Shown here: positions 25,760 to 37,669 of the stretch, one piece after another | How positions within the stretch are numbered: the stretch's first letter is position 1 | Layout: each line of letters starts with the position of its first letter | Source of the DNA: Halisarca cf. caerulea | Lineage: Eukaryota > Porifera > Demospongiae > Chondrillida > Halisarcidae | Assembly: GCA_963170055.1 (NCBI GenBank) | Contig: CAUJGJ010000309.1 | Coordinates: forward strand, 82,001-146,000 | Length of the DNA stretch: 64,000 nucleotides | Direction: 5' to 3' | The notes under the pieces: model-generated | Databases searched by the model: none | What the model saw: only the letters and a program-made list of their open reading frames with translations | What the model was told of the DNA's origin: nothing | Made by a program: the position numbers and the translations under genes

Positions 25760-28700
25760 ATGGTGTGCAAAGATTGTAAGTAATTTGTTCCATGTTACCT
25801 TGCTGTTTCACGTCCATGTCTTATAACTGCAATTTTAAGTTCGTAAGTTTAGCTTCATCATCATCGCATACAATCAAAACCAAATCATGAAGGTTTCTAC
25901 AATTTTTTCTGCCCTAGGTGAGAAGAAATTGGGAAGCATTGCATGCCCTGAGCCTTGGAAACACGGATCTCGTAGTACCGTGGGTATGTTGACTTTCTTT
26001 GTGATTTTTATTAATGGATTTAACTTATCTTGCCATTCTTAAATGCAGGAGCCAGTGGTAGAAAGCTGGGAGAAAATAAAGCCTTATCATCCAAGAAAGC
26101 AAAGTTGGTGTCTCAACATGTCAATGAGCAAATGTAGTTCATGCGGGACAACACATTACCACTACAGTAACTTCTTTGCTCTTATATGCCCAATTCCTTG
26201 TGTGGTTTGTATATGTTGTACCTTATGAGAATTGGATGTCACAGAAGATTTTTGAGGCATGCCAGCTCAGGGTATTTACATGCATTGAAATACCCTTTCA
26301 CGTGGTAACCATCTAGTCTGGCACAGTCGACCCAATCTCACCCAGTCAGTCTCGGCGAGAAAGAGTCTAGCTTTGTGGAACTAGCAACCATGGCATCTAT
26401 AGCATACGCCATGCATGTTTATTTGATGTATTACCTTCTAAGGTAACTTTTGCTTTTCAGTGAAAAATAACTATCCATGGATTGTTCCAATGACCATTCC
26501 TCAAATAGCCGACTTTAAATCTTGTGCAAATGATTTGAATGTATGTATCCATAATTTTTTTCCCATACATGCACAATGACTTGCTGATTATGTATCTCTA
26601 TTGTGAGATGTTGTGGTTGTAGGGGGGGGGAGGGGGGGAGGTAGGTTGCATTGTCTCTACATGCAGAACCTCAAGAAGTTACTGAATCAGCGAAATTGTT
26701 TCAGTGATACTTGCAATAGATTTCTTGCACCTTCTCTGAGCAAGCCAGGCCCTATTAATGGTGTTTATTATGTATTTTTTACTCAGATTTCAACCTTATG
26801 CTAAGTTTGAAAAGTGTAGGATATGCAAGCAGCCCATCCACCAGGTTGGCTCTCACTATTGTCAAGGTACTGGTACTATGCTTGTTTTTGCTTGTATTAT
26901 GCTGTGCAGCTTTCCTTTGATGTTTGGAATATGTACTTAGCAAATAGACCTCATCATGAATAATTTTTAGGTGTACTGTATGTTGTTTTACTTCATTAAC
27001 TGAAAATTCCTTGAGGCAATCTTTCGTGTTGCTTTTAAATTTTGGAGAGGTGGGCTATTGTTATGAAATTCGTTTTTAGTGAAATACAGTACCCAGAAAG
27101 TTTGACATACAGCCATCTCTTGCCTCCTTAGCAGACCTACTTGTCATGTACAGTATTACTTTTGCTGTAGTAACAAGAATCACTTTAGCAGCAAATGCCA
27201 AGACTAAAACTTAAAAGATATTAACTACTGTTAGGGTATAGGGTATTCTTATTTAATCTGGGGAACCTTTAGCCAAAGGCTACTGTAAGTGGCACCTAAA
27301 AAAGAAAGGGACAAAAGGCAAAAACAAAAACAATAAAGGGGGTGTACAAAGGTTCAACAAAAGAGTTCGAAGTTTGTATAGTGAAATGACAATAGAATGA
27401 ATAGATGAGCAAAAATTATAAATTTAGAGAGAGAGACTCTATTTTAGTGAATGGAATAAATTCAATCTTTAATGAGATATGATCATTGGTGCATGAGTAT
27501 GAAAATAGTGTCTTGATTGATGATATGTACAAAATCATATTGTCAATGAGTTATTTATTTAAAAAGTGATTTTCACATAGTTTTGTGAACACCCGAAAGT
27601 CTGCACAGCATCAAATGTTATATGGTAGCGATCGCCATAATGATGCGCCAACAAAACTAAATGCCTTCTGGCCAAGGGAAGTACGAAAACGTGGAAGGTT
27701 TAATTGTGGAGTAGAAGATGCTCGAGTATTATAATGAGAGGCTGGTGTGGAAAAAAGGTTGGTAAAGTAAGTAGGTGATTGTAGAGATAAGCACTTGTGA
27801 ACAGTTTGGGCCAAGTGTACTTTTTGTCTAGCACTAAGAGTTGAAATACCTAATTCTTCACGAGCAGAAAAGGCAGAATAATCTCTATGTTTACGAAGGA
27901 CAATTCTACAAGCAAAGTTTAAAAGCGTTTCTAACCGATGATTATCCTGTTTGGTGCAAACAGACCACACATTATCACAGTAGTCAAATAGAGGAAGAAT
28001 GTACGATTTGAGATCGAGAAGAAGAAGAGGTCTGGGGAGAAACCAAGAGAGGCAACGTAGAAGGCTAAAGCCCCATTTACACAGGAGCGTTAAACCGGTT
28101 TAGAAAGTGCTTTAACGTTAAATCGGTTTAGACCACTTTCATGTAAACACGTTAAAGCAATTACGTAACCAGTTTAGCTGAACCACCTTTCGAGGTGGTT
28201 TGAAGTCGGTTCAAAACCAATCAAATGTTAACTATTCGAAGAAGTGTAAGCTAGTATTTTACCAATGGTAAATGCCAAGGCACACCGCCCGCATTTGTAT
28301 ATGCAGAGAAAGGGACAACAAGACCACTAGAGTATAAATTGATGGCGCTTTTCGTTTTATTTTAAACAACAAAAGTCTCTTAAAACGATTTAAAGCATTC
28401 ATACTATTGAATTGCGAGGCAAATCGCCTTTGAAATCAGTTTAAGCTAGTGCGTGTAAACGCATTGAAGCGATTTAGTTAAACCGTTTTCAAAAGCAGTT
28501 AAACTGAATCACTTTAAATTTCTCCAGTGTAAAAAGGGCTTAAGACTACAAGTAACCTTGTTACAAACAAATTCAATGTGATCACCCAAGATAATGCGTC
28601 ATTATCTATTACTCCTAGAAATTTGAACTTTTGAACCTTTTCCAGTGTTAGAAATAATGGTCAGCATTTAGACATTGTCCGACCATTTTGGCATTTTGTC

Positions 28701-31205
28701 CGATCCAAAAAGATTTGGGTCAGACATTTGGCTGAGTACTACCTAAATACTCATTTCATACTCACACACAGGGATATCCTCTAGTTATTTGTACCAAGAA
28801 TGTATACTTATTCTTTCATTATTTGTTGATGCACATGTACTGTGGCATGCGTGTACTCCAAAAATATGACCGAGCAAATCTGAACTTGTCTGACCCAAAA
28901 TGGTAATGTTAGGACATTTGTCCATTCACCATTTGCTCCTTATTTCTAACACTGCTGTTCTATGTCTACATTTTCTACACTGAGAGCTAATCTGTCACTA
29001 ACCTTTTTTCTAGTGGAGTAAATCAGCATAGTCTTGGTCTTAGCGATGTTTAGTTTGAGGCCATTGTTTTGTAACCATAAATTTGCTAGATTAAGAGTGA
29101 GTTGGAGGGATGAGTTTGGTTCCTGAATATCACTGCTAATTAGGAAAATGGCTGTGTCATCAGCAAAAAGTACCATGGAGTTAGAAGGGAGGACAGAGGG
29201 TAGGTCATTTATAAAAGCAGAAAAAAAGGTTGGGCCTAGAGTGGAGCCTTGCAGAACCCCATTGGTAGGAAAACAAAAGAGGAATACGTATTTTCAATGC
29301 GCGTTTGATGACAACGATTAGAGAGGTAAGACTTAAACCAGCTAGGCTATTGTGGAAGGAGACAGACCTAGGTGAGAAAGTTTCAAGAGAAGCAGGTTAT
29401 GATTAACAGTATCAAAAGCCTTGGAAATATCTAAAAACACTACTCCTACATATTTCTTTCATCAAGTGCTTTATACCATTGGTCAAGGCAATAAAGAAGG
29501 AGTGATTGTGTAGAGTGGTTTTGATGAAAGCCAGATTGAAATGGGAACAAAAGATTGTTTTGGTTTAAATGCGAAGAAAGTTGTTACTGGACATGTCTTT
29601 CGAGAAGTTTACTGGCAACAGGGAGAAGAGAGATAGGACTATAGTTTGAAGGAGTGGTTCAAACACCAGCTTTATGTAAAGGAAAGACAGAAGCACATTT
29701 CCAAGCCATTGGGAAGGTTGAAGAAGTAATGGAAGAATTTATAAATAAGCAAAGAGGATCACAGATGACAGAGCGAGCATCAATAAGGGCAGAAGAAGGA
29801 GTTTTATCAATACCGGTAGCACATTTACTTTTAGGAGTCGAGGTAAACGGTTCCGAAGGGGGTAGAGAATCAAAACTGGGAGCAAAATTAGAAGAGCTAA
29901 CAGAAGCAAAGTGATTGTTAAGTGAATTTGCTATCATTAAAGGATCAGTGTTAAAGGATGGCCATGCACCAGAAGGAGAAGATGAGGATGTGGCAAGCTT
30001 TAGAGTATTCCAAATTGCTGAAGGTTGTGTGTTTCTTTTGAAAAGTTTATGAAAATTATCATATTTTGCTTTACGCTGAAGCCAGACTACATGGTTACGT
30101 TGTGCCCTAAAATTACTTTTGGAAGCAGAGGATGGGTTTTGGCAGTAGAAACGAAATAGCCTATCACGTCTATCCATTTCATCTCAAATAGATTTAGTAA
30201 TCCATGGTGTCGGGTTCTTTCTTACTCTTACTGTTTTGAGAGGCGCATGCATGTCAAGAACTTCAGAGAATAGCTTATTAAATGTGTCTACCTTATCATC
30301 AGGGTCATCAAAAAGGTCCATCACATGCCATGGTACTGCTTTAAGATCATCTAAAAACTCTCGTTACGAAGACATTTTGAAGGAACGGCGAGTAATCAAG
30401 GTCGGAGGAGGTTTAGAAACTAGAAGTTTAAGTTGAAGGAGGATAGGTAGGTGGTCAGAGAAGGAGGATTGAAGAGCTAGGGATTTTGCAATCTGAAGGT
30501 CTGATGATGAGATAAAAAGGTCTAAAATGGCATTATAAGCGTCAGAAAAGTGTGTTGGCTCAGAAATCGATTGATGGAGAAGGCCGGAAGTTAAGAAATT
30601 CTGTTGATTGCATAATATAAAGGAAGCTTTGCAGTACTGTATACTATAACCAATCAATTCCTATTGTAGAACATTGTAGGCAGTCTGTTAGTGGTTGTGT
30701 ATAATTATGTGCTGGACCAGAAGTTCATCGGGATAAAACAAGAATGAAAATAATAAGAATCTCATATCCCAGTCTTTTGTTAGTGAATTGCAGATTAAAG
30801 TGAAACTTGTTATGAACGTAATGAATGAATGAATGTAAGCACATCATAGGCTATACCTACTGGATATCCATCATCATGGTTTGCAAAAAAAATTGAATGT
30901 TAATGGAAGAATTAGCAATTGATGCCTTTGGGTCTACCCTCTGGTTTGTAGAGGAAAATATCCCTTTCCTCTTGTAATGCTATGTTGTGTATTTTTTATT
31001 CTACATCCTTATTTTATCAATCTTTCGATACCCTTAAATGGCTACTTTATTTAATTTTAGGTTGTGCTTACAAGAAAGGTTAGTCTTTTCATGATCTCTA
31101 TTACAGAACTGAGGTTAGTTGAATGACTTTTCCTTGACAGGAATCTGTGCCATGTGCGGGAAGAAGATCATTGATGTCAAACACTACAAGCAATCTTCTA
31201 CATGA
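25760..31205 (+). CDS. CRIPT: Cysteine-rich PDZ-binding protein CRIPT
   Basis: Six exons, 25760-25775, 25918-25983, 26049-26103, 26787-26866, 31061-31078 and 31141-31205 (stop TGA 31203-31205), total 300 nt, 99 aa, against 101 in human. All hallmarks are present: CEKKLG near the N-terminus, ASGRKLGENKALSSKKAKF, the CRICK...VHQ-like CRICKQPIHQVGSHYCQGCAY zinc motif split over two exons, GICAMCGKK, and a C-terminal KQSST matching the PDZ-ligand end (human QTSV). CRIPT binds PSD-95-type PDZ domains in neurons, but it is conserved well beyond animals with synapses and has a role in minor-spliceosome assembly. The donor of exon 3 is GTTGGT. Intron 4 is 4.2 kb and filled by an antisense LINE; another antisense LINE fragment starts just after the stop codon. 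Confidence 0.97.
26314..26375. mobile_element. Decayed copy of the TAGTCTGGC palindromic MITE
   Basis: TAGTCTGGCACAGTCGACCC and AATCTCACC here match the left arm of the palindrome at 52132-52251, followed by a decayed right arm (GAGAAAGAGTCTAGC). It sits in CRIPT intron 3. Confidence 0.5.
27230..30660 (-). mobile_element. CR1/L2-like LINE, 5'-truncated, antisense in CRIPT intron 4
   Basis: Read on the minus strand from 30660: the end of an APE-type endonuclease (SFSDHLPILL, the SDH box, near 30430), the linker and start of the reverse transcriptase (TGIDKTPSSALIDA), the catalytic FADDT box near 29160, a CR1/L2/Rex-style C-terminal region (RRK-like LSARQKVHLA...F.GASLWRSLPYN, 27611-27970) and a 3' UTR ending in tandem ATACCCT units near 27240. 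The frame is broken at several points. A 472-bp MITE (28069-28540) is inserted between the RT and the C-terminal part. No activity is expected. Confidence 0.85.
28069..28540. mobile_element. Harbinger-like MITE with TAA target duplication, nested in the LINE
   Basis: The left end AGCCCCATTTACACAGGAG and the reverse complement of the right end AGCCCTTTTTACACTGGAG form terminal inverted repeats, and TAA is duplicated directly outside each end (28066-28068 and 28541-28543). A 3-bp TAA duplication is the PIF/Harbinger hallmark. The interior is rich in paired motifs (CGGTTTAG, GATTTAG, TTAAAC) and non-coding. Its insertion postdates the surrounding LINE. Confidence 0.8.
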
Positions 31206-31206
31206 T

Positions 31207-32040
31207 CATTCTGTTATTTATATTCTATTTTGGAGTGAAGAGCCTCTCTACTACTTGTATTGTTGTTGGATTTTTCTCTGTGTCTTTTTATCAACTGAAT
31301 TTTGTGCTTTGATTTTAAATTGACGTTGCACCATGGTTTGCATGTAGGTATGACATGTAAGGGGGGATTGTAGTGGTGTCCCTGTTGTGACAGCTTGTGC
31401 GCACGTAGTTTACACAAATTCACACAGTCCTGAATATCTTTAATACACGTCAAATATATCTCGAATGTCAAGGTAGATTTAAATGATCTGTAAAATCTTA
31501 GCTTGTTGTTCTTTTGCAGATCACAGTGCCATTTTTGGATGGCTACATCTGCTATTCGCTCAAATACTTCATCTGGGAAATAAGTGGTTGTACTAGCAGA
31601 CAATTCATTATAGGTCAGCAATAATTGCTTCCAATCATGCATCCAACTGCCATTACAGTTTGTTAACTGGATTTGTAAAGCCAATGCATCACTAAGAAGG
31701 GGAGGGCAATTGGTTAAGTGTAGTCAAATCCAATCTTTAGCAATCTTCTTGGCTATTAACGGTTCAAGATCAGTAAGTCCAAGCTCGCCATAAGCTGCAG
31801 CATTGGATGTGTTAAGAAGTGAAATCTTAAGACGTACTGTTTGTAGAAGTTCAGACAAAGCTTGTCGAGGCAATTTGGTTTCTACATCCCCCAAATTTCC
31901 ACGTTGTAATGGGTATCATAAGTGATTTAAAAAGTTGCAGTAGTACAGGAACATCAGTGATTTCGTTCTCTGTGATTCTTTTAATTAGGCCATTGATAGC
32001 TTTTGTACCAGCTTTGGCAATTTTTTTAATGGTGACATGG
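31207..32040 (-). mobile_element. Second copy of the 10700-12355 LINE family, 3' part
   Basis: The minus-strand translation contains SWMHDWKQLL, IQKWHCDL and KNNKLR, the same order as the plus-strand LINE at 10700-12355 (SWMHDWKQML, TQNWHCDL, KNNKKLR). Upstream on that strand YGELGLTDLEP- and AKKIAK-like text is recognisable to about 32030. It is frameshifted and degraded. Its end lies directly behind the CRIPT stop codon, so CRIPT transcripts probably carry antisense LINE sequence in the 3' UTR. Confidence 0.8.
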
Positions 32041-33034
32041 TTTATATATATTATGCTTATACGAGTTATGACTCCCTAATAAAATAGGGTTTCAGTGTTC
32101 AGGAATCCTCCTGGTAAGAGGGGGGAGATGGCTCTCCATCACTAGTCGATGCAGGCTATCTGGGTATGTGATAAGCCTTTACAAAATTATAAAGAAGCAC
32201 ATCAAGGTGTTACTTGAGCCATATATATGAAAACCATCCCCATATGCATGGTTGGCAACTGTATACAACAGAGGTTATCACAATGCATGTGTATACCCTG
32301 GCTATCCACCAGCTCAAAGCATTGGCTAATTTGAAATGCAATGTACCTTTACCATCCACTAATAACCTAGTCTGATTTCCAAACCCATACCCAGTGCCAC
32401 CCTCCATTTGTATTAGAGTTGTACAAAATAGTGGAAGGAAACCGACTAGGGGTATACTACCTGGCTAGCTATATGCATGGGTCAAAGCTGTCATCATAAG
32501 TGCATGTGCAACCACATAGCGTCATATAGGGTCCGGCATGCAGCCATATTGCCTATGTAAAACATAATATACAGTAGAACTTGCCTAGTATGTACTTGAA
32601 GGGGAGACAAAATCACCACGTCTTATCAAAGGTACTTATTACATGTATCAGGGCAGATGGTACATTCTGTATAGGAGAGGGCAGAATGAGGACTTATAAG
32701 TTATATTACTATCAAGGATCAAGTATAATATGTACTGACGCAGGTACTTACTACCCATGCATGTTCTATTGTAATTCGATATATTATCCTGCATGCATGA
32801 TAATTGACTAGTATAATAACTTGAGGTATAGAACATACTAAATTACCAGTTGAATAAACAGATTACGCATTTATATAATATATTTATAATCAATTATATA
32901 TAAAGAATAGAATATATATATTATGCTGTAGAAATATCATATCTACATCTATTCAGCATACCATCACTCTACAAATATAATAGTGTACAGGTTTACTGTT
33001 GAATATCGTTTTGTTCCCGAATGCCAACTGAAAG
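32041..33034. other. Intergenic DNA with one MITE, no gene seen
   Basis: Apart from the MITE at 32570-32773 I see AT-rich sequence (TATATA runs near 32880-32920) and the likely 3' UTR of the minus-strand reductase. Confidence 0.5.
32570..32773. mobile_element. Pogo/Tigger-type MITE (about 204 bp)
   Basis: The left end TACAGTAGAACTTGCCTAGT and the reverse complement of the right end TACAATAGAACATGCATGGG form an imperfect inverted repeat, with AGTAAGTACCTG-type sequence just inside. It belongs to the same group as 6120-6299 and 8668-8823. Confidence 0.6.
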
Positions 33035-34141
33035 TTAATTTACTTTGGTTTGGCCACCTTGAGGTCCATGATACTGGGGCTTACGAGGAACAACACCCAG
33101 TTCAATGAGGCTGTATGCCATTTCAATGACAGTCTGCTCAGAAGGTATAGGGTTGATTCCAAGGATAGAACGCATCGGTTCAACGTTGTAGGTCAACACT
33201 TTGTTTAGTGATGGGTAAATCTGCTTTGCTCCTTCATCAAAAAAACTACTCAACCACACAATTGGTTTTGGTAATTTTCCTGTTTTAACCTTATATCCCT
33301 GACCCTCAAATTCAGCTTTCAACTGATGTGCTATGTCAGCCATCCACACATTGTGAGAGACAAGAATAAATCGGTGTCCCACTGCGTCTCCAACTTCTAA
33401 TCCTTTGATATGCGATGCAGCGACATCACGTACATCTACTACAGGCATATTGAGTGGTGGGACTCCAGGAAATTCACCTTTGAGTAACATGGAAATTATA
33501 GCCTTCGACCCTTCACCACTATCTGGACTCAGTAGTGGTCCCAAGACATAGCCTGGGTTCATCACGACGAATTCGAACTTTTTGTCCTCAGGAAGACCCT
33601 TTACAAAATCCCACGCGGCTCTTTCAGCCAACATTTTGCTTTTCTCGTATGGTGCTAGTTCGTTTTCTGGCGACCAGTTATCTTCGGTGTATGGGACGCC
33701 CTCCTTGTGGTTCTTCGCTCCTACAAGTCCGACGGAAACGGCTGCAATTGAACTTGTTAGTACCACTCTCTTCACTTTTGCATCTGCACATGCCTTTAGA
33801 ACATTCTTTGTACCGTTCACTGCTGGATCTATCAGCTCAGCCTTTTCGTCTCTGATCTTTCGTCCAACGGGGAAAGGGGACGCTACGTGTAGAACGTAGT
33901 CGCAGCCTTCCACAGCGGCTGGCCAAGTATCTTCTTTGAGCAGGTCTGCCTCTACTAGTTCCAGGGGGATTGCAGGAGAGGGGACTAGATCCTGTAATGG
34001 CTTTACCTTCTTTTCATTCTTTAGACTCCGGACAGTTCCCCTCACCGCGTATCTTCCTCCCTCGAGGAGCTGCTTGATGATGTGGGTCGCTACGAATCCA
34101 GAAGCACCGGTTACCAATACCTTAACGCTGCCACTTGCCAT
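33035..34141 (-). CDS. NAD(P)-dependent reductase of the DFR/cinnamoyl-CoA reductase-like SDR group (copy 1)
   Basis: An intact, intronless ORF of 368 aa. The N-terminal Rossmann motif TGASGFVATH (residues 11-20) and the basic RGTVRS after beta-2 suggest NADP(H). LTSS (128-131) and Y165-EKS-K169 give the S/Y/K catalytic set of extended short-chain dehydrogenases, with a KSKMLAERAAW context like dihydroflavonol reductase, yeast GRE2-type and methylglyoxal reductases. MNPGYVLGPLL and VDVRDVA are further family motifs. The substrate is unknown; aldehydes or ketones are likely. The start MASGS is preceded by a TATA box 52 nt upstream. The lack of introns, in a region where neighbours are heavily spliced, suggests a retrocopy or an acquired gene, which is inference. 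A close paralogue lies at 48613-49809. Confidence 0.9.
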   Translation of the reverse strand: MASGSVKVLVTGASGFVATHIIKQLLEGGRYAVRGTVRSLKNEKKVKPLQDLVPSPAIPLELVEADLLKEDTWPAAVEGCDYVLHVASPFPVGRKIRDEKAELIDPAVNGTKNVLKACADAKVKRVVLTSSIAAVSVGLVGAKNHKEGVPYTEDNWSPENELAPYEKSKMLAERAAWDFVKGLPEDKKFEFVVMNPGYVLGPLLSPDSGEGSKAIISMLLKGEFPGVPPLNMPVVDVRDVAASHIKGLEVGDAVGHRFILVSHNVWMADIAHQLKAEFEGQGYKVKTGKLPKPIVWLSSFFDEGAKQIYPSLNKVLTYNVEPMRSILGINPIPSEQTVIEMAYSLIELGVVPRKPQYHGPQGGQTKVN

Positions 34142-34192
34142 TGTCGTACACTTTTACAATGATATTATGTTGTCGTTAAATCTCCCCCAGTG

Positions 34193-34200
34193 TATTTATA
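34193..34200 (-). promoter_or_regulatory. TATA box of reductase copy 1
   Basis: On the minus strand the sequence reads GTATAAATACAC, centred about 55 nt before the ATG at 34141. Spacing and sequence fit a TATA-driven core promoter with a short 5' UTR. Confidence 0.6.
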
Positions 34201-34584
34201 CACGAGCAGGAGGTAGGTGGGTCATCGCTGCTGATGTCGCCCAGCTTGACGAACGAGATGAACATGACTTCAAACCACTGTTACGCAATAACACCCTACG
34301 CGCGATGGCACGCATAGTCTCGTCATAGATGATAGGCTAGGTCGCTTACCACGGTACGACGCCCTAGGTAGCGGCCATACGGCCGGAAGTGGGGCTGGGA
34401 ACGAGACTACTGTATGGCACGCAAGGCAAGTGCGCTCGTGAATTTTATTGGTCTATTGTAGCCCGACCTTTTTCCTGTTCACTTCCAACATGAAAAAAGG
34501 GCCTGACTAACGAAAATCCTAGAGTACACAAGAATTTATGTGTTGTTGAAAATTGTAAGATGGTATATTGCATATGAATAATAC

Positions 34585-34697
34585 GAGTATTTTTGGGGGG
34601 AACCAGCATATTAATAATACTCTGGTTCCCTGGCCCAAAAAATACTCTTAATTAGTATTACTAGGGGTGAAGGCGGCCTTCGGCTGCCCTCACCCCT
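34585..34697. repeat. Two adjacent hairpin-forming inverted repeats
   Basis: 34585-34647 pairs GAGTATTTTTGGGG with CCAAAAAATACTC, and GGAACCAG with CTGGTTCC. 34663-34697 pairs AGGGGTGA with TCACCCCT and GGCGGCC with GGCTGCC around a 3-nt loop, about 16 bp with one mismatch and one wobble. Nothing coding overlaps. They may be arms of a small foldback element. Confidence 0.6.
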
Positions 34698-34912
34698 GGT
34701 TCGGGTGGCGGGTGCAACCCTTATATCAAGTGAAGAGGTTGTATCAAGTAAATTTATCAATTGATTTGAGTCTAATGTCTCTATCAAGAATAAGCTCATA
34801 GTAAGCTAGTTAGTCACACAGGTGCAACTCTTATGTTGAGTGGATAGTAGTTACATGAAGTCCAGTTCTTGCATTCAAAATTGCTTTAAAGGTACTTTTA
34901 AGTATGACATGT

Positions 34913-34920
34913 TCACTCAC

Positions 34921-34990
<70 letters not shown>

Positions 34991-35012
34991 CACAACACAC
35001 ACACACACACAC

Positions 35013-35085
<73 letters not shown>

Positions 35086-35427
35086 ACCACCACCACACAT
35101 GTACATACTTACACACCGCACACATGCACGCACGTGCATGCACGGGACACATACACACACACACACACACACACACCACACATGTACACACTTACACCAC
35201 ACACATGCATGCACATGCATGCACGGACGTCAGACACACACACACTTACATACACATATAGGCACACCTCTCCCTCTATCCTTCACTCCCTTCTTCATTC
35301 CCTCCCTCCCCCTCCCCCACACACGTACACACATACACACGTATACACACACCTCTCACACCTCTCTCCCTCCTTCCCCCTTTCTCCTGCCCTCCCTCCC
35401 TTCCACTTCCCCCCAACTCACATACAT

Positions 35428-35482
<55 letters not shown>

Positions 35483-35483
35483 G

Positions 35484-35555
<72 letters not shown>

Positions 35556-35557
35556 AG

Positions 35558-35628
<71 letters not shown>

Positions 35629-35925
35629 CACACACGCATGCACACAAACCTCACACACATACACAGACACACACACACATGTACACACATATACATGGCA
35701 CCTCTCACACCTCTCTCTCCCTCCCTCTTTCACTTCCTCCCACATATACACACATGCACACATACACACACCTCACACACCTCTCTCTCCCTCCTCCCCC
35801 TTCCTTTTCTCCGTCCCTCCCTCCCTTGCCTCTCCCCCACACACATACACACGTACATACTCATGCACACCTCTCACACCTCTCTCTCTCTCCCTTGATT
35901 CCCCTTCCTTCTCTCCCTCCCTCCA

Positions 35926-35994
<69 letters not shown>

Positions 35995-35997
35995 CCT
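34913..35997. repeat. Compound CA / TC microsatellite, about 1.1 kb
   Basis: Long (CA)n blocks (34914-35095, 35155-35175, 35427-35620) alternate with CT/CCT-rich stretches (35265-35420, 35700-35935) and end in pure (TC)n at 35931-35991. All long open frames here are low-complexity artefacts. The array abuts the 3' end of the LINE fragment at 35998-37677. Confidence 0.95.
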
Positions 35998-37669
35998 GCA
36001 CAATGGCCACCATTATTACAATTTGAGTACAAAAAAAACACAAGTTGAATAACAATGGCCAAAATGAGGGTCAGTGTGGTCTAGATCCTGCTCTAATGTT
36101 CCACAAAAACATTGCACAGTTAACAGATCTAGCACTGGCACAAAGAAAGAAAAAAAAAGTGTTGTGATTACAATTGTGGTTGGGTTACATCATAACATAT
36201 ATAACATACACACATACTACAACCTAGTTACGCTATGACATTACACTCAAGTTATACAAATAAGCCTAACACAGAACAATTAAGTTGAGGTTGAAGGAGC
36301 AAAAACGTACTAAAACTTTGCTGTCCAGTTTCTCTTACACCAGATGTCATGCGAACTTAAAATGCACTTCTTCACTACTTCAGTTTCAAGCTCTTTTTGC
36401 TGCCTTTTGTTGGTGAAGGACAAATGTTTGTAAAAAGCATCGAAACTTGTGGCATTCAGGAAACCTCTTGATCCTACTTCGATTGTAGTCAACTGTGTTG
36501 TTCGTCTAGTGGTTGAACATTGTGCTAACAGTTCTCTGTATCTTTCCTTCTTGCGGGTGGCAGCTGCATCAATACCCTCTTCAAAGGGGATGGTGAGTTC
36601 GATAAGGGTGATACTGTCCTTGCACCAAATCACCATATCTGGACGGCTGTCTGTGAGAGCCACATTCTGTGGAAAGTGGTAGTCTAAGCCTGGCAAGTCT
36701 ACTGTCATTTGTTGTCCTGGCTTAAGGTGGCAAGAGGCAAATGAATGTAAGGACGTCAGGACATTGTCATGTCTTTCGTTGTACCTCCTTCGATTGAGAG
36801 CAACATCACAGTGGTTGAGGACATGCTTAAGACTCTGTCGCTCATTGCATAGTTGACAATGAGGTGTGGTTCTCTTTCCCCACATATGCAGGTTGGCGTT
36901 ATGTGGTAGGGTGTTTGTCACAGCATTCAATGCAAACTTCATGTGATTATCTTGCAAGGTTTGAATCACTTCTGACCATATCCCTGGCGCTCTATCATCG
37001 GGTAACCTTGTTGTCTGTCCTTGAACGGAAAGGCTCCTGCATTCCTCTAGGCGTGTTTGAGCATCTTCCTGCTTCACAACATTCTTCACTCCTCTTATGA
37101 GTCCTTTCCTGTTTGTTCCAGGATCTTGTTGAAGCACTTCCACTGCTTGCTTGTATGGCTGGAATTTCTTTCTCCTTGCTGTAGTTTCTCTGCGGGTCTT
37201 TTCAGATACTAAATGACGTACTACTGCATCTGATGAGGTCATCAAGGATGCAGATTTTGCACACTGCAGGCTTTTGTAGGTGGGGGACATTGATGGAAGC
37301 TGGAGTCCACCGTTCTCTTTAGGCAGGAATAGACGTGCAGTGTTGGCAGACTTAGCTAGTCCAGTCCATTTCTTCAGGTATTTGGTGCTCATTGTATCCA
37401 GATTTTTTTCTATCCATGTAATAGGGATGTCACTGATGATGAGATCCCATGTCATCCTTGGACAGACTCCATATCTGTAGAGTCTGAGCTTCTGTTTACA
37501 GGTGAGAAGAGTATCATCGACTCTTGTCAGGAGATTTTGTAGTTTCTCAACTGAAGTATTTCTGATCTTTTTCTTGCTGTCATGGATAGCGATTGGTGCT
37601 CCTAGAAATTTGAATGTGCTGGTTCCTATGAAGGGGATGGGATGTCCTTCAAGTACAAGTTCAGGGTTA

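Noticed and set aside
33535..33899. Plus-strand frames opposite reductase copy 1 (and 49197-49561 opposite copy 2)
   Set aside because: They overlap the conserved minus-strand enzyme completely and look like complementary-strand shadows; their conservation follows from that of the two paralogues.
34831..36062. Long frames (up to about 380 codons) over the CA/TC arrays
   Set aside because: Low-complexity read-through of microsatellites in several frames, not genes.
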